A DNA stretch of 59,152 bases from an uncultured Oscillospiraceae bacterium. Its GTDB lineage: Bacteria; Bacillota; Clostridia; Oscillospirales; Oscillospiraceae. The translations under genes were made by a program, and so were the position numbers. Within the stretch, counting starts at the first letter, position 1; every line of letters begins with the position of its first letter. The notes below the pieces were generated by a model. That model worked only from the letters and a program-made list of their open reading frames with translations, ran no database searches and was not told where the DNA came from. The DNA lies in NCBI GenBank assembly GCA_934546685.1, contig CAKTEB010000003.1, positions 1-59,152 on the forward strand, in the 5' to 3' direction. Shown here in pieces: positions 48,461 to 57,253 of this stretch.

Positions 48461-49530
48461 AAACCCTGCATGTAAATATCCCCGGGCGGGAATACGATAT
48501 CGTCTCGGAGCCCGGGCTGCTGGACCGGGCCGGGAGCCTGCTGCGGCCCATTCTAAAGGGCAAGCTGGCCGCCATCGTCACCGACAGCAATGTGGAGCCC
48601 CTGTACGCCGCACGGCTAGCCCGGAGCCTCCATCTGGCGGGCTTCCAGGCGGCCCTGCTGGAGATCCCCGCCGGAGAGACCAGCAAATGCCCGGAAGTGC
48701 TGGCAGAGCTTTGGGAACAGCTTATGGACGTGGGCCTCACCCGCTCCGACGCGGTCATCGCCCTGGGCGGCGGCGTGGTAGGCGATCTTGCGGGCTTTGC
48801 CGCCGCCACCATTCTTCGGGGCGTAGACTTTGTTCAGATCCCCACGACACTGCTGGCTCAGGTGGATTCCTCTGTGGGCGGCAAGGTGGCCGTAGATCTG
48901 AAGGCCGGAAAGAACCTGGCCGGGGCCTTCTATCAGCCGAAGATGGTGCTGATGGATCCCGGCTGCCTCCGCACCCTGCCGGAGCGGGTATTCTCCGACG
49001 GTATGGCCGAGGTCATCAAGTACGGCTGCATCTGGGACCGGGGGCTGTTCGATCAGCTCGCCCAGCTGAAAAACCGCCAGGGCATCATGGCCCGCATCGA
49101 GGACATCACCCTCCGCTGCTGCGACATCAAGCGCCAGGTGGTAGAACAGGATGAGCACGACACCGGCCTTCGGATGCTCCTGAACTTCGGCCACACCCTG
49201 GGCCATGTCTACGAAAAGGCCTATCACTACGAGACCTACACCCACGGCGAGGCCGTGGCCGCCGGAATGGTGGCCGCCGCCCGGATCGGCGCACGGCTGG
49301 GCATCACCCCCGACTCCACCGAGAGTGAGATCACAGACCTGCTCCGGTGCTATGATCTCCCCACCGTCATCTCCGCCCCCTATGAGGAATACGAGTCCAC
49401 CCTGGTCAAGGACAAAAAGAGCCAGGGCAAGGACATCCACCTCATCGCTCTCACGGAGATTGGCCAGGCCAAGGCCGTAAAAATGCCCCAGTCTCAGCTG
49501 CTGGGGCTGGTAAAGGAGTGCTGTCTATGA
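48457..49530 (+). CDS. aroB: 3-dehydroquinate synthase
   Basis: NAD- and zinc-dependent cyclisation of DAHP to 3-dehydroquinate; 357 residues. ALGGGVVGDLAGFAAATILRGVDFVQIPTTLLAQVDSSVGGK (near 100-145 in outline) is the family fingerprint. Zinc ligands are in GMAEVIKYG (Glu), NFGHTLGHVYEK (His) and YTHGEAVAAGM (His). Overlaps aroF by ATGA, so translation is coupled. Confidence 0.97.
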   Translation: MKTLHVNIPGREYDIVSEPGLLDRAGSLLRPILKGKLAAIVTDSNVEPLYAARLARSLHLAGFQAALLEIPAGETSKCPEVLAELWEQLMDVGLTRSDAVIALGGGVVGDLAGFAAATILRGVDFVQIPTTLLAQVDSSVGGKVAVDLKAGKNLAGAFYQPKMVLMDPGCLRTLPERVFSDGMAEVIKYGCIWDRGLFDQLAQLKNRQGIMARIEDITLRCCDIKRQVVEQDEHDTGLRMLLNFGHTLGHVYEKAYHYETYTHGEAVAAGMVAAARIGARLGITPDSTESEITDLLRCYDLPTVISAPYEEYESTLVKDKKSQGKDIHLIALTEIGQAKAVKMPQSQLLGLVKECCL

Positions 49531-50756
49531 AGCTCCAGATCACCCCGCACCGGCTTTCTGGCTCCATCACGCCGCCGACCTCCAAAAGCGTTGCCCACCG
49601 GCTGATCATGGGAAATGCGCTGGCGGACGGCGAAAGCACCCTGACCGCTGTATCGAACAGCCAGGATATCACCGCCACCCTGGGCTGCATGGCGGCCCTG
49701 GGGGCCAGAGCCCAGTGGACGGGCCCGGATACGGTGCAGCTCATCGGCTGCGCCGGCACCTCCGCCCCCAAGGGTCAGATTTTGGACTGCGGAGAATCCG
49801 GCTCCACCCTGCGTTTCCTGATCCCCATCGCCCTGGCCCTTACCGGGGATGTCACCTTCCGCGGTCACGGGCGGCTCATGCAGCGGCCCCAGACCCCTTA
49901 CTTTGAGATCTTCAATGAAAAGGGCATCGACTATCAGCTGGACGGGGATCTGCTCACCGTAACGGGCACCCTAACCCCCGGGATCTACCGGCTTCCGGGC
50001 AACGTATCCAGCCAGTTCATCACCGGTCTGCTCTACGCCCTGCCCCTGCTGGACGGAGACAGTGAGATCCAGCTGACCACCCCCCTGGAATCCGAAAGCT
50101 ATGTGGCCCTGACCATGGACGCCCTTCGGCATTTCGGCATTCAGGCCGTTCCCGCAGCCCAGGGCTGGCACATTCCCGGCGGCCAGCGCTATGTGCCCTA
50201 CAGCGGCCCTGTAGAGCCCGACTATTCCCAATCCGGCTTCTTTTATGCCGCTGCGGGCATCGGCAATCCCCTGACCGTCACGGGCATGGATCCTCAGAGC
50301 GTCCAAGGTGACCGGGTGGTAGTGGACTATATGGAAAAGCTGTCCCAGCCCGGAGCTGTAGAACTGGACGTCCGGGACTGCCCGGATCTGGTGCCGCCCC
50401 TGGCCCTGCGGGCCGCGCTGCGGGACGGCGAGACCACGGTGATCTCCGGGGCCGCCCGGCTCCGGCTCAAGGAAAGCGACCGGCTGGCCTCTGTCACCGC
50501 CGTGCTGACGGCCCTGGGTGCGCAGATTGAGGAGCATCCGGATTCTCTGACCATCCACGGAGTCTCCGCCCTGGAGGGCGGGGCCGAGGTCAGCAGCTGG
50601 AACGACCATCGGATCGCCATGATGGCCGCCATGGCCGCCACAGTCTGCCGTCATCCCATCACCCTCACCGGAGCAGAGAGCGTGCGGAAATCCTACCCGG
50701 CCTTTTGGGCCGACTACTGCCGCCTGGGCGGCATGATTCAGGAGGTGCAGCCTTGA
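49527..50756 (+). CDS. aroA: EPSP synthase (3-phosphoshikimate 1-carboxyvinyltransferase)
   Basis: Transfers enolpyruvate from PEP to shikimate-3-phosphate; 409 residues, slightly shorter than the roughly 427 of E. coli. SITPPTSKSVAHRLIMGNALADGES at about 10-34 carries the conserved Lys-Ser and Arg; CGESGSTLRFLIPIAL and GHGRLMQRPQTPYFEIF follow; RLKESDRLASV and SSWNDHRIAMMAAMA mark the second lobe. The glyphosate loop is CGESGSTLRF: the usual NAGTAMR of class I is not present. ATG 49527 overlaps the aroB stop; AAAGGAG is seven bases upstream of a GTG but twelve from this ATG. Confidence 0.95.
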   Translation: MKLQITPHRLSGSITPPTSKSVAHRLIMGNALADGESTLTAVSNSQDITATLGCMAALGARAQWTGPDTVQLIGCAGTSAPKGQILDCGESGSTLRFLIPIALALTGDVTFRGHGRLMQRPQTPYFEIFNEKGIDYQLDGDLLTVTGTLTPGIYRLPGNVSSQFITGLLYALPLLDGDSEIQLTTPLESESYVALTMDALRHFGIQAVPAAQGWHIPGGQRYVPYSGPVEPDYSQSGFFYAAAGIGNPLTVTGMDPQSVQGDRVVVDYMEKLSQPGAVELDVRDCPDLVPPLALRAALRDGETTVISGAARLRLKESDRLASVTAVLTALGAQIEEHPDSLTIHGVSALEGGAEVSSWNDHRIAMMAAMAATVCRHPITLTGAESVRKSYPAFWADYCRLGGMIQEVQP

Positions 50757-51832
50757 ATTACACCATCTTCGGCGAAAGCCATGGCCCCGCCATCGGCGTG
50801 GTGCTGGAGGACGTACCCTCCGGCATCTCTATGGATATGGACTTCATCGCCTCGGAGCTCCGCCGTCGGGCCACTGGAAACAGTCCCCTGTCCACTTCCC
50901 GGAAGGAAAAGGATCAGGTGGAGGTGCTCTCCGGCGTATTTGACGGCAAGACCACCGGCACGCCCCTGTGCATGATGATCCGCAACGGCGATCAGCACTC
51001 GAAGGACTACGCCGCCATCCGCTACCTGGCCCGGCCCGGTCACGCGGATCTCACGGGCTTTGTCCGGTACGACGGCTTTAACGACTATCGGGGCGGCGGC
51101 CATTTCTCCGGGCGGCTCACCGCGCCCCTGGTGGCCGCCGGTGCGGTAGCAAAGCTGATCCTCCGGGAGAGAGGCGTCACCGCGGCGGCCCACATTGCCT
51201 CCATAGGAGACATCTCCGATCAGCCCATCGATCCGGTCTCTCCGGATTTGGATGCTCTGGCACAGTGCGCCCAAAAGCCCTTCCCCACGCTGGATGACAC
51301 GCAGGGAGAAAACATGCAGGCGCTGATTTTAGAGGCCCGGGAGGCCCTGGATTCCGTCGGCGGCACCATTGAATGCGTGGTCACCGGTCTGCCTCTGGGA
51401 TTAGGAGCCCCGGACTTTGATCGGAACGCCGAGACAGAATTCGCACGGCAGCTCTTCGCCATCCCCGCCATCAAGGGTCTGGAATTCGGCGACGGCTTTG
51501 GACTGGGCCGCATGCGGGGCAGTGCGGCCAACGACGCCTGGACAGCCCAGGACGGAAAAGCCGCCACCGCCACCAATCACAACGGCGGCATTCTAGGGGG
51601 CATCACCACGGGCATGCCCATCCTGTTCCGGGTAGCCGTAAAGCCTACCCCCTCCATTGCCCAGCCCCAGAACACCATCAATATGCTCACCGGCGAGGCC
51701 GCCACCATCGAGATTCAGGGCCGTCACGATCCCTGCATCGTTCATCGTGCCGTGCCGGTGGTAGAGGCCGCCGCAGCCCTGGCCGCGCTCCGGCTGCTAA
51801 AGACACAGGAAGAAGGCGATCCACATGAGTGA
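50753..51832 (+). CDS. aroC: Chorismate synthase, TTG start
   Basis: FMN-dependent elimination of phosphate from EPSP to chorismate; 359 residues. The N-terminal YTIFGESHGPAIGVVLEDVPSG, the central RPGHADLTGF..YRGGGHFSGRLTAPLVAAGAVAK and the late FGDGFGLGRMRGS and NHNGGILGGITTG are diagnostic. The start is TTG 50753 in a TTGA overlap with aroA's stop, supported by AGGAGG seven bases upstream; the frame also runs further up inside aroA but conserved sequence begins here. Confidence 0.95.
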   Translation: MNYTIFGESHGPAIGVVLEDVPSGISMDMDFIASELRRRATGNSPLSTSRKEKDQVEVLSGVFDGKTTGTPLCMMIRNGDQHSKDYAAIRYLARPGHADLTGFVRYDGFNDYRGGGHFSGRLTAPLVAAGAVAKLILRERGVTAAAHIASIGDISDQPIDPVSPDLDALAQCAQKPFPTLDDTQGENMQALILEAREALDSVGGTIECVVTGLPLGLGAPDFDRNAETEFARQLFAIPAIKGLEFGDGFGLGRMRGSAANDAWTAQDGKAATATNHNGGILGGITTGMPILFRVAVKPTPSIAQPQNTINMLTGEAATIEIQGRHDPCIVHRAVPVVEAAAALAALRLLKTQEEGDPHE

Positions 51833-52982
51833 GCTGGATAAAATGCGCGGCGCCATCGACGAGATCGACAACCAGATCGTCCATCTCTTCGAGCGCCGCA
51901 TGAACGTGACCCGCCAGGTGGGCGAATATAAGCAGGCCCAGGGGATCCCGGTGCTGGACGCGGGGCGGGAGCGTCAGGTGCTGGCCGGAAAGGCCGCCTT
52001 GGTATCGGATCCCGGCCTCAAGACCGGCGTGACCCTGCTCTATGAGACCATCATGGGCATTTCCCGCCGTCAGCAGCGGGAGATTGTCCGGGAGGGCGCT
52101 CAGGAGCCCAACTTTGCCCGGTTCCAGCGAGCCTATGAGCAGCGCCGGGAGCCCCTCGAGCATCCCAGAGTGGTCTATCAGGGCTGCCCCGGGGCCTACA
52201 GTGAGCAGGCCGCCCACAATTTCTTTGGGCCGGACATTCAGCCGGAGGGCCTGACCCAATTTGAGGACGTATTTGTGGCCATCAAGGAGGGCCGTGCGGA
52301 CTACGGCGTAGTGCCCATTGAAAACACCTCCACCGGCGCCATCCGCCAGATCTACGACCTGCTCTCCCAGTATGAATTCTGCCTGGTTGGCGAGACCACG
52401 GTTCGGGTGGAGCACTGTCTCATGGCCCCCCACGGGGCCACGTTGGACACCATCACCCATGTCTACAGCCATGAGCAGGGTCTGTTCCAGTCGGAGAAGT
52501 TTCTGAACACCCACCCGGACTGGATCCAGACGCCCCTGGCCGATACCGCGGGCAGCGCCAAATATGTGGCGGAGTCCGGGGATATCACCAAGGCCGCCAT
52601 CTGCTCCGCCCGGGCAGCGGAGATCTACGGCCTCGACATTCTCGTCACTGGGGTCAACTACAGCGACATCAATACCACCCGGTTCGTGGTGGTCTCCCCC
52701 TATATGGAGCTACGGGACGGGGCCGACAAGATCAGCACTGTGGTCACGGTGCCCCATGAGTCCGGCTGCCTCCACGAGATCCTGACCATCTTCGCGGTAA
52801 ACGGCCTCAACATGGTGAAGCTGGAGTCCCGGCCCATTCAGGGTCGCACCTGGGAGTATATGTTCTTCCTGGAGTTCACCGGCAGCCTGCTTGCACCGGG
52901 GATGGACGGCATTCTCCATGAGCTGTGCCAGACCGCCGGTGACTTCCGGCTTCTGGGCAACTTCAAGAGCAATTTGGAGTAG
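51825..52982 (+). CDS. pheA: Bifunctional chorismate mutase / prephenate dehydratase
   Basis: Turns chorismate into prephenate and then phenylpyruvate; 385 residues. An AroQ-class mutase domain (about 1-85, MRGAIDEIDNQIVHLFERRMNV..VGEYKQ) precedes the dehydratase (about 110-290: YQGCPGAYSEQAA, GVVPIENTSTGAI, NTTRFVVVS) and a C-terminal ACT domain (about 300-380) with VPHESGCLHEIL and KLESRP, the Phe-binding feedback motifs. So Phe regulation acts at this enzyme as well as at the attenuator. It overlaps aroC by eight bases. No tyrA is found in the window. Confidence 0.96.
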   Translation: MSELDKMRGAIDEIDNQIVHLFERRMNVTRQVGEYKQAQGIPVLDAGRERQVLAGKAALVSDPGLKTGVTLLYETIMGISRRQQREIVREGAQEPNFARFQRAYEQRREPLEHPRVVYQGCPGAYSEQAAHNFFGPDIQPEGLTQFEDVFVAIKEGRADYGVVPIENTSTGAIRQIYDLLSQYEFCLVGETTVRVEHCLMAPHGATLDTITHVYSHEQGLFQSEKFLNTHPDWIQTPLADTAGSAKYVAESGDITKAAICSARAAEIYGLDILVTGVNYSDINTTRFVVVSPYMELRDGADKISTVVTVPHESGCLHEILTIFAVNGLNMVKLESRPIQGRTWEYMFFLEFTGSLLAPGMDGILHELCQTAGDFRLLGNFKSNLE

Positions 52983-52985
52983 GCC

Positions 52986-53486
52986 ATGAAGAACATCGTA
53001 TTATGCGGCATGATGGGCTGCGGGAAAACCACCTGCGCTCAGCTGCTGGGTAAAAAGCTAAATCGCCCGGTGGTGGATACCGACGAATTAGTGGAGACCA
53101 TGGCGGGGATGACGATTTCAGAGCTCTTTGCCCAGCAGGGTGAGGAGGCTATGCGAGATCTGGAGACCCAGGCCGCCAGGGATCTCGGCCAAAGGGATGG
53201 CCTCATCATCGCCACTGGCGGCGGACTCCCCCTGCGGAAGGAGAACCGGGAGGCTTTGAGAAATGCCGGTATTGTCGTCTTTCTCCGCCGGGATCCCGGG
53301 GAGATCTACGACACCGCGGATATGTCCGGCAGGCCCCTGGGCCAGCAGGGCCGGGAGGCCTTTCTTCAGCGCTATACCCAGCGAGAGCCCATCTATCGGG
53401 CCTTTGCCCACATCATCATTGAAGACTTCTCCAGCCCGGAGGCCACCGTGGCGGAGATCCTAGACAAACTGGAGGAATCGCTATGA
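52986..53486 (+). CDS. aroK: Shikimate kinase
   Basis: ATP-dependent phosphorylation of shikimate; 166 residues, normal length. Walker A GMMGCGKTTCAQLLG at residue 8; VVDTDELVETMAGMTISELFA with the shikimate Asp; GGGLPLR near 77; and RPLGQQGREAFLQRYTQREPIYR lid region. Three bases after pheA and overlapping aroQ by ATGA. Confidence 0.96.
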   Translation: MKNIVLCGMMGCGKTTCAQLLGKKLNRPVVDTDELVETMAGMTISELFAQQGEEAMRDLETQAARDLGQRDGLIIATGGGLPLRKENREALRNAGIVVFLRRDPGEIYDTADMSGRPLGQQGREAFLQRYTQREPIYRAFAHIIIEDFSSPEATVAEILDKLEESL

Positions 53487-53926
53487 AATTTTTGGTCATC
53501 AACGGCCCCAACCTAAACCTGCTGGGTTCCCGGGAGCCGGAGATCTACGGCAAGAGCGGCTATGACGCCCTGGTATCTCGGATCCGGGAGTCTGCCGCCA
53601 GCATGAATGTGGAGGTGGAATGCCTCCAGAGCAACCACGAGGGCGCGATCATTGACGCCATCCAGAAGGCCAAGGGGGCCTTTGACGGCATTATCATCAA
53701 CCCCGGCGCCTACACCCATTACAGCTATGCGATCCTGGACGCCCTGAAGGCCGTGGATCTGCCCGCGGTGGAGGTGCACATCTCCAACATCCACAAGCGG
53801 GAGGAGTTCCGGCATAAGTCCGTCACCGCCGCTGGCTGCGACGGCCAGATCTGCGGCCTGGGCCAGTTCGGCTATGTGGCCGCCATGGGCTATCTCATCG
53901 AGAAGCTGGCAAGCCATGAGGATTAA
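53483..53926 (+). CDS. aroQ: Type II 3-dehydroquinate dehydratase
   Basis: Reversible dehydration of 3-dehydroquinate to 3-dehydroshikimate by the type II (dodecameric) enzyme; 147 residues. INGPNLNLLGSREPEIYG at residues 5-22 holds the conserved Asn/Arg/Tyr; QSNHEGAIIDAIQ near 50; NPGAYTHYSYAI near 72; VEVHISNIHKREEFRHKS near 97 with catalytic His. ATGA overlap with aroK; overlaps aroE by eleven bases. Confidence 0.97.
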   Translation: MKFLVINGPNLNLLGSREPEIYGKSGYDALVSRIRESAASMNVEVECLQSNHEGAIIDAIQKAKGAFDGIIINPGAYTHYSYAILDALKAVDLPAVEVHISNIHKREEFRHKSVTAAGCDGQICGLGQFGYVAAMGYLIEKLASHED

Positions 53927-54791
53927 CTACGAAAACAGCTCTGGGCTTCTGTGCGTCATCGGCGATCCCATTGGGCACAGCCTCTCTCCTCTGCTGCAAA
54001 ACACCATGCTCTCAGAGCTGGGCGAGGACTATATCTATTTGGCTGTGCATGTAAAGGCCGAAAACCTCGGGGATTTCGTGTCCGCCGCAAAGGCCATCGG
54101 CATCCGCGGCTTCAACCTGACCATGCCTCATAAGGAGCACATTCTCCCCTATCTCTCCGCCATGACCCAGGAGGCCCAGCGGTGCGGATCGGTAAACTCC
54201 GTGCGGATCCTGGACGGGATGCTGGAGGGCCACTCCACTGACGGCATTGGCTTCCGGCGTTCGCTCCAGGACTGCGGCGCGGATTTTCCCGGTCAGATTG
54301 TCACCATACTGGGGGCCGGCGGGGCCGCAAAATCCATTGCCATGACAGCGGTGGATTCTGGCGCAGCCAAGGTCATTGTGGCCAATCGGACGCTAGAAAA
54401 GGCCCAGACGCTGTGCCAGGGCGAGGCTGCCATGGAGGCCATCTGCCTTTCCGACGTAGCCCAGGCGCTGCCACAGACGGATATTCTGGTGAGCACCCTG
54501 CCCGTGGGCATGGCCGGTGTGGGCGGCAGCGGGATCCCCGATCTCAGCGCCCTGAAGTCCGGCGCTGTCTGCATGGACTGTATCTACGCCCCCCAGCTGA
54601 CGCCCTTTATGGAGGAGGCCCGGCGCACCGGGCACCGGGCCTATAACGGCATTGGAATGCTGGTCTATCAAGCCATCTATGCCCTGGAGTTCTTTCTGGG
54701 GCAAACCTTTGACCGGGAGACTGTTTCCCGGCTGGGAAACACGCTGCTGGAGGTCAGCGGCGTGGATCCCGCGGGCGCCGCTTCCAAGTGA
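53916..54791 (+). CDS. aroE: Shikimate dehydrogenase
   Basis: NADPH-dependent reduction of 3-dehydroshikimate to shikimate; 291 residues. VIGDPIGHSLSPLLQNTML near 14-32 (shikimate-binding Ser pair), NLTMPHKEHILPYL (catalytic Lys near 75), LGAGGAAKSIAMTAVDSG (nucleotide loop) and NGIGMLVYQA near the end. ATG 53916 lies inside aroQ; a longer frame from 53874 has no matching sequence. Last gene of the operon. Confidence 0.96.
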   Translation: MRINYENSSGLLCVIGDPIGHSLSPLLQNTMLSELGEDYIYLAVHVKAENLGDFVSAAKAIGIRGFNLTMPHKEHILPYLSAMTQEAQRCGSVNSVRILDGMLEGHSTDGIGFRRSLQDCGADFPGQIVTILGAGGAAKSIAMTAVDSGAAKVIVANRTLEKAQTLCQGEAAMEAICLSDVAQALPQTDILVSTLPVGMAGVGGSGIPDLSALKSGAVCMDCIYAPQLTPFMEEARRTGHRAYNGIGMLVYQAIYALEFFLGQTFDRETVSRLGNTLLEVSGVDPAGAASK

Positions 54792-54804
54792 ATATGTATA
54801 GCAA

Positions 54805-54838
54805 GTGCGGCGTTCCGGTTGGAGCGCCGCACATTTTT
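54805..54838 (+). terminator. Terminator of the aro operon
   Basis: GTGCGGCGTTCC / GGAGCGCCGCAC hairpin with one GU pair, four-base loop, then ATTTTTA. Confidence 0.88.
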
Positions 54839-55649
54839 ATGCCCGATAGTTCTGTTCCAGGTATTCCACTACGTCCGCAATGGCCCCCTGGTCGCAGTCG
54901 CAGACGATCACGTCCGCCGTGTCCATGGCCTTCTGGGTACTGTTTTCCGGGGTGAATCCCACCGCGGCGGCCTCCAGCATGGCAAGATCGTTTTCGTTGT
55001 CTCCGGCACAGTAGACGTGAGCCCGATCGATGCCCAAAAGCTCCGCCAGCTGTAGAACGCCGGTACCCTTGTTGGTATCCCCGGGTGTCAGCTCCAGCAG
55101 CATGGGATGGGAGAAGAACGCCCCATAGCGGCCCGGGCAGTGGCCCTCCAGCCACTTCTGCATCTCCACCAAGGTCTCGTGATCCGCCTCCAGCTTTCCG
55201 TAGACCCAGGGATCCGGGATCTCCTCCAGGGTACACTCCTTGGCGTGCTGTCCCGTGATCCGCAGATGCTCCCAGGTGACCGCATTGGGCCGCACACAGC
55301 AGAGGCTGCCGCCTCCAAAGATCTCCACCGCAGAGATCGGAAAGGCCTCCAGCACCGCGGCGATATCTGCCCTGGCCGTCTCCTGGAATTTTGCCTCGAA
55401 CAGCAGCTTCTCCTCCTGCAAATCATAGATCTGTGTGCCGTTGGCCACGATTACCGGGGCGTTCACCGGCAGTCCCGGCACCTGCTGCCGCACGGATTCC
55501 AGCCCCCGTCCGGAGGCCAGTGTAAACCGTCCGCCCTCCGCCGTAAAAAATTCCAGAGCCCGCCGGGTACGCTCCGGCACCTGCTTCTTCCGATCCACTA
55601 GGGTATCGTCAAAATCCGAAGCCAGCAGCACCCCATCAAATATTCCCAT
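54837..55649 (-). CDS. Cof-type HAD phosphatase
   Basis: HAD-IIB (Cof/YidA) hydrolase of 270 residues, probably acting on sugar phosphates or flavin-type phosphates. Motif I LASDFDDTLVDR at the start, motif II TLASGRGL near 44, the lysine in DTNKGTGVLQL near 190 and motif IV CAGDNENDLAMLEAA near 212 are all intact; the cap between lies at about 85-180. The first motif has FDDTL in place of the usual DLDGTL. Convergent with the aro operon; its stop overlaps the aro terminator region. Confidence 0.9.
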   Translation of the reverse strand: MGIFDGVLLASDFDDTLVDRKKQVPERTRRALEFFTAEGGRFTLASGRGLESVRQQVPGLPVNAPVIVANGTQIYDLQEEKLLFEAKFQETARADIAAVLEAFPISAVEIFGGGSLCCVRPNAVTWEHLRITGQHAKECTLEEIPDPWVYGKLEADHETLVEMQKWLEGHCPGRYGAFFSHPMLLELTPGDTNKGTGVLQLAELLGIDRAHVYCAGDNENDLAMLEAAAVGFTPENSTQKAMDTADVIVCDCDQGAIADVVEYLEQNYRA

Positions 55650-55668
55650 CGTCTCACCTCATGACATA

Positions 55669-55702
55669 GAAAGGGCGAAAACGCGAATACGTTTCCGCCC
55701 TT
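55669..55702 (-). terminator. Terminator after livF
   Basis: AAGGGCGAAAACG / CGTTTCCGCCCTT hairpin (one mismatch) with a short T tail on the minus strand. Confidence 0.7.
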
Positions 55703-55711
55703 TGGATTTCG

Positions 55712-56419
55712 TTAACCTCCCAGGTATGCCTTCTGCACTCTGGGATCGCTGAGCAGCTCCTTGGCGTCGCCGCTCATGGAGATCGTACCGGTCTCCAGCA
55801 CATAGGCCCGGTCTGCAATGGACAGGGCCACCTGGGCGTTCTGCTCCACCAAAAGGATGGTGGTGCCGGCCTTGTGAAGCTCCTTGATGATGTCAAAGAT
55901 CTGCTCCACCAGAATAGGGGCCAGGCCCATGGAGGGCTCGTCCAGCATCAGCAGCTTGGGCTTGCTCATCATAGCGCGCCCCATGGCCAGCATCTGCTGC
56001 TCGCCGCCGGACAGGGTGCCGGCAGTCTGCTTATAGCGCTCCTTGAGCCGGGGGAACCGCTGATAGACGTCCTCAATGGAATCGGCGATTTCGCTCTGAT
56101 TCCGGGTATAGCCGCCCATCTCCAGGTTCTCCTGAACGGTCATCTGCAGGAACACCCGGCGTCCCTCCGGGCACAGAGCCATGCCGTGGGACACGACCTT
56201 GTGGGCAGGTACATTGATGATGTTCTTGCCCTCGAACTCCACAATGCCGCTTCTGGGCTTCAGGAGGCCGGAGACTGTGTTCAGGGTAGTGGATTTTCCA
56301 GCGCCGTTGGCGCCGATCAGGGTCACGATTTCCCCTTCCTCCACCTGGAAGGAGATGCCCTTGATGGCATGGATGCTGCCATAATAAACGTGGAGATCCT
56401 CCACCTTCAGCAGACTCAT
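55712..56419 (-). CDS. livF: Branched-chain amino acid ABC transporter ATPase LivF
   Basis: One of the two ATPases of the Liv importer, 235 residues. Walker A GANGAGKST near 38, signature LSGGEQQMLAMGRAMM near 138, Walker B LLMLDEPSMGLAP near 158, and the LivF-type ending SGDAKELLSDPRVQKAYLGG. GGAGG precedes ATG 56419. Follows livG by three bases, closing the operon livH-livM-livG-livF. Confidence 0.96.
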   Translation of the reverse strand: MSLLKVEDLHVYYGSIHAIKGISFQVEEGEIVTLIGANGAGKSTTLNTVSGLLKPRSGIVEFEGKNIINVPAHKVVSHGMALCPEGRRVFLQMTVQENLEMGGYTRNQSEIADSIEDVYQRFPRLKERYKQTAGTLSGGEQQMLAMGRAMMSKPKLLMLDEPSMGLAPILVEQIFDIIKELHKAGTTILLVEQNAQVALSIADRAYVLETGTISMSGDAKELLSDPRVQKAYLGG

Positions 56420-56422
56420 GAC

Positions 56423-57253
56423 TTAGCCCTCCTTCTTCTTGCCCAGGTATGCCTCAATGACCTGGGGATTGGCCTGGATCTCTTCCGGGGTGCCCTTGGC
56501 GATGATCTTGCCGTAGTTCAAAACGGCGATGCCCTCGCAGATGCCCATGACCAGATTCATGTCGTGCTCGATGAGCATAATGGCGATGTGGAAGGTGTCC
56601 CGGATCTTCCGGATGTTCTCCATGAGCTCTGCGGTCTCCGAGGGGTTCATACCGGCGGCGGGCTCGTCCAGAAGCAGCAGGCAGGGGTTGGTAGCCAGGG
56701 CCCGAACGATCTCCAGACGGCGCTGGGCGCCGTAGGGCAGGGATCCAGCCTTGTGATCCTTGAGGTCCTGCATATCAAAGATGCTCAGAAGCTCCATGGC
56801 GCGCTCGTGGGCCCGCTTTTCGCTCTTCCAGTAGCCGGGGAGCCGGAGGATATCGGAGAGCATATTGCCCTTCATATTGTTGTGGAGGCCGATCTTGACG
56901 TTCTCCTCCACGGTCAGATCCGTAAACAGGCGGATATTCTGGAAGGTACGGGCAATGCCGGCCTTGTTCACCTGAACGGTGTTCATGCCGTGGGTCTCCT
57001 TGCCGTCCAGAAGAATTGTGCCTCGGGTGGGCTGATAGACCTTGGTGAGCAGGTTGAACACCGTGGTTTTTCCAGCGCCGTTGGGGCCGATGAGCCCCGC
57101 GATCTCCGTGCGGCCAACGGTCAGGTTGAAGTCGTCTACGGCGGTCAGGCCGCCAAAGTCGATGCCCAGATGCTTGGCCTCCAGCACGGGGGTCTTGTCG
57201 ATATCGCGCTCGGGGATAATGCTGTCGCTGGGGACAGGAACCATCTTACTCAT
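56423..57253 (-). CDS. livG: Branched-chain amino acid ABC transporter ATPase LivG
   Basis: Second ATPase of the Liv importer, 276 residues. Walker A GPNGAGKTT near 56, the LivG-specific NKAGIARTFQNIRLF segment, SLPYGAQRRLEIVRAL signature with YGAQRR in place of LSGGQ (normal for LivG), and Walker B LLLLDEPAAGMNPSE. An N-terminal extension of about 20 residues precedes the domain. Starts eight bases inside the end of livM. Confidence 0.96.
   Translation of the reverse strand: MSKMVPVPSDSIIPERDIDKTPVLEAKHLGIDFGGLTAVDDFNLTVGRTEIAGLIGPNGAGKTTVFNLLTKVYQPTRGTILLDGKETHGMNTVQVNKAGIARTFQNIRLFTDLTVEENVKIGLHNNMKGNMLSDILRLPGYWKSEKRAHERAMELLSIFDMQDLKDHKAGSLPYGAQRRLEIVRALATNPCLLLLDEPAAGMNPSETAELMENIRKIRDTFHIAIMLIEHDMNLVMGICEGIAVLNYGKIIAKGTPEEIQANPQVIEAYLGKKKEG

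Noticed and set aside
56700..56760. YGAQRR signature in LivG as damaged ABC motif
   Set aside because: It is the normal wording in LivG proteins.
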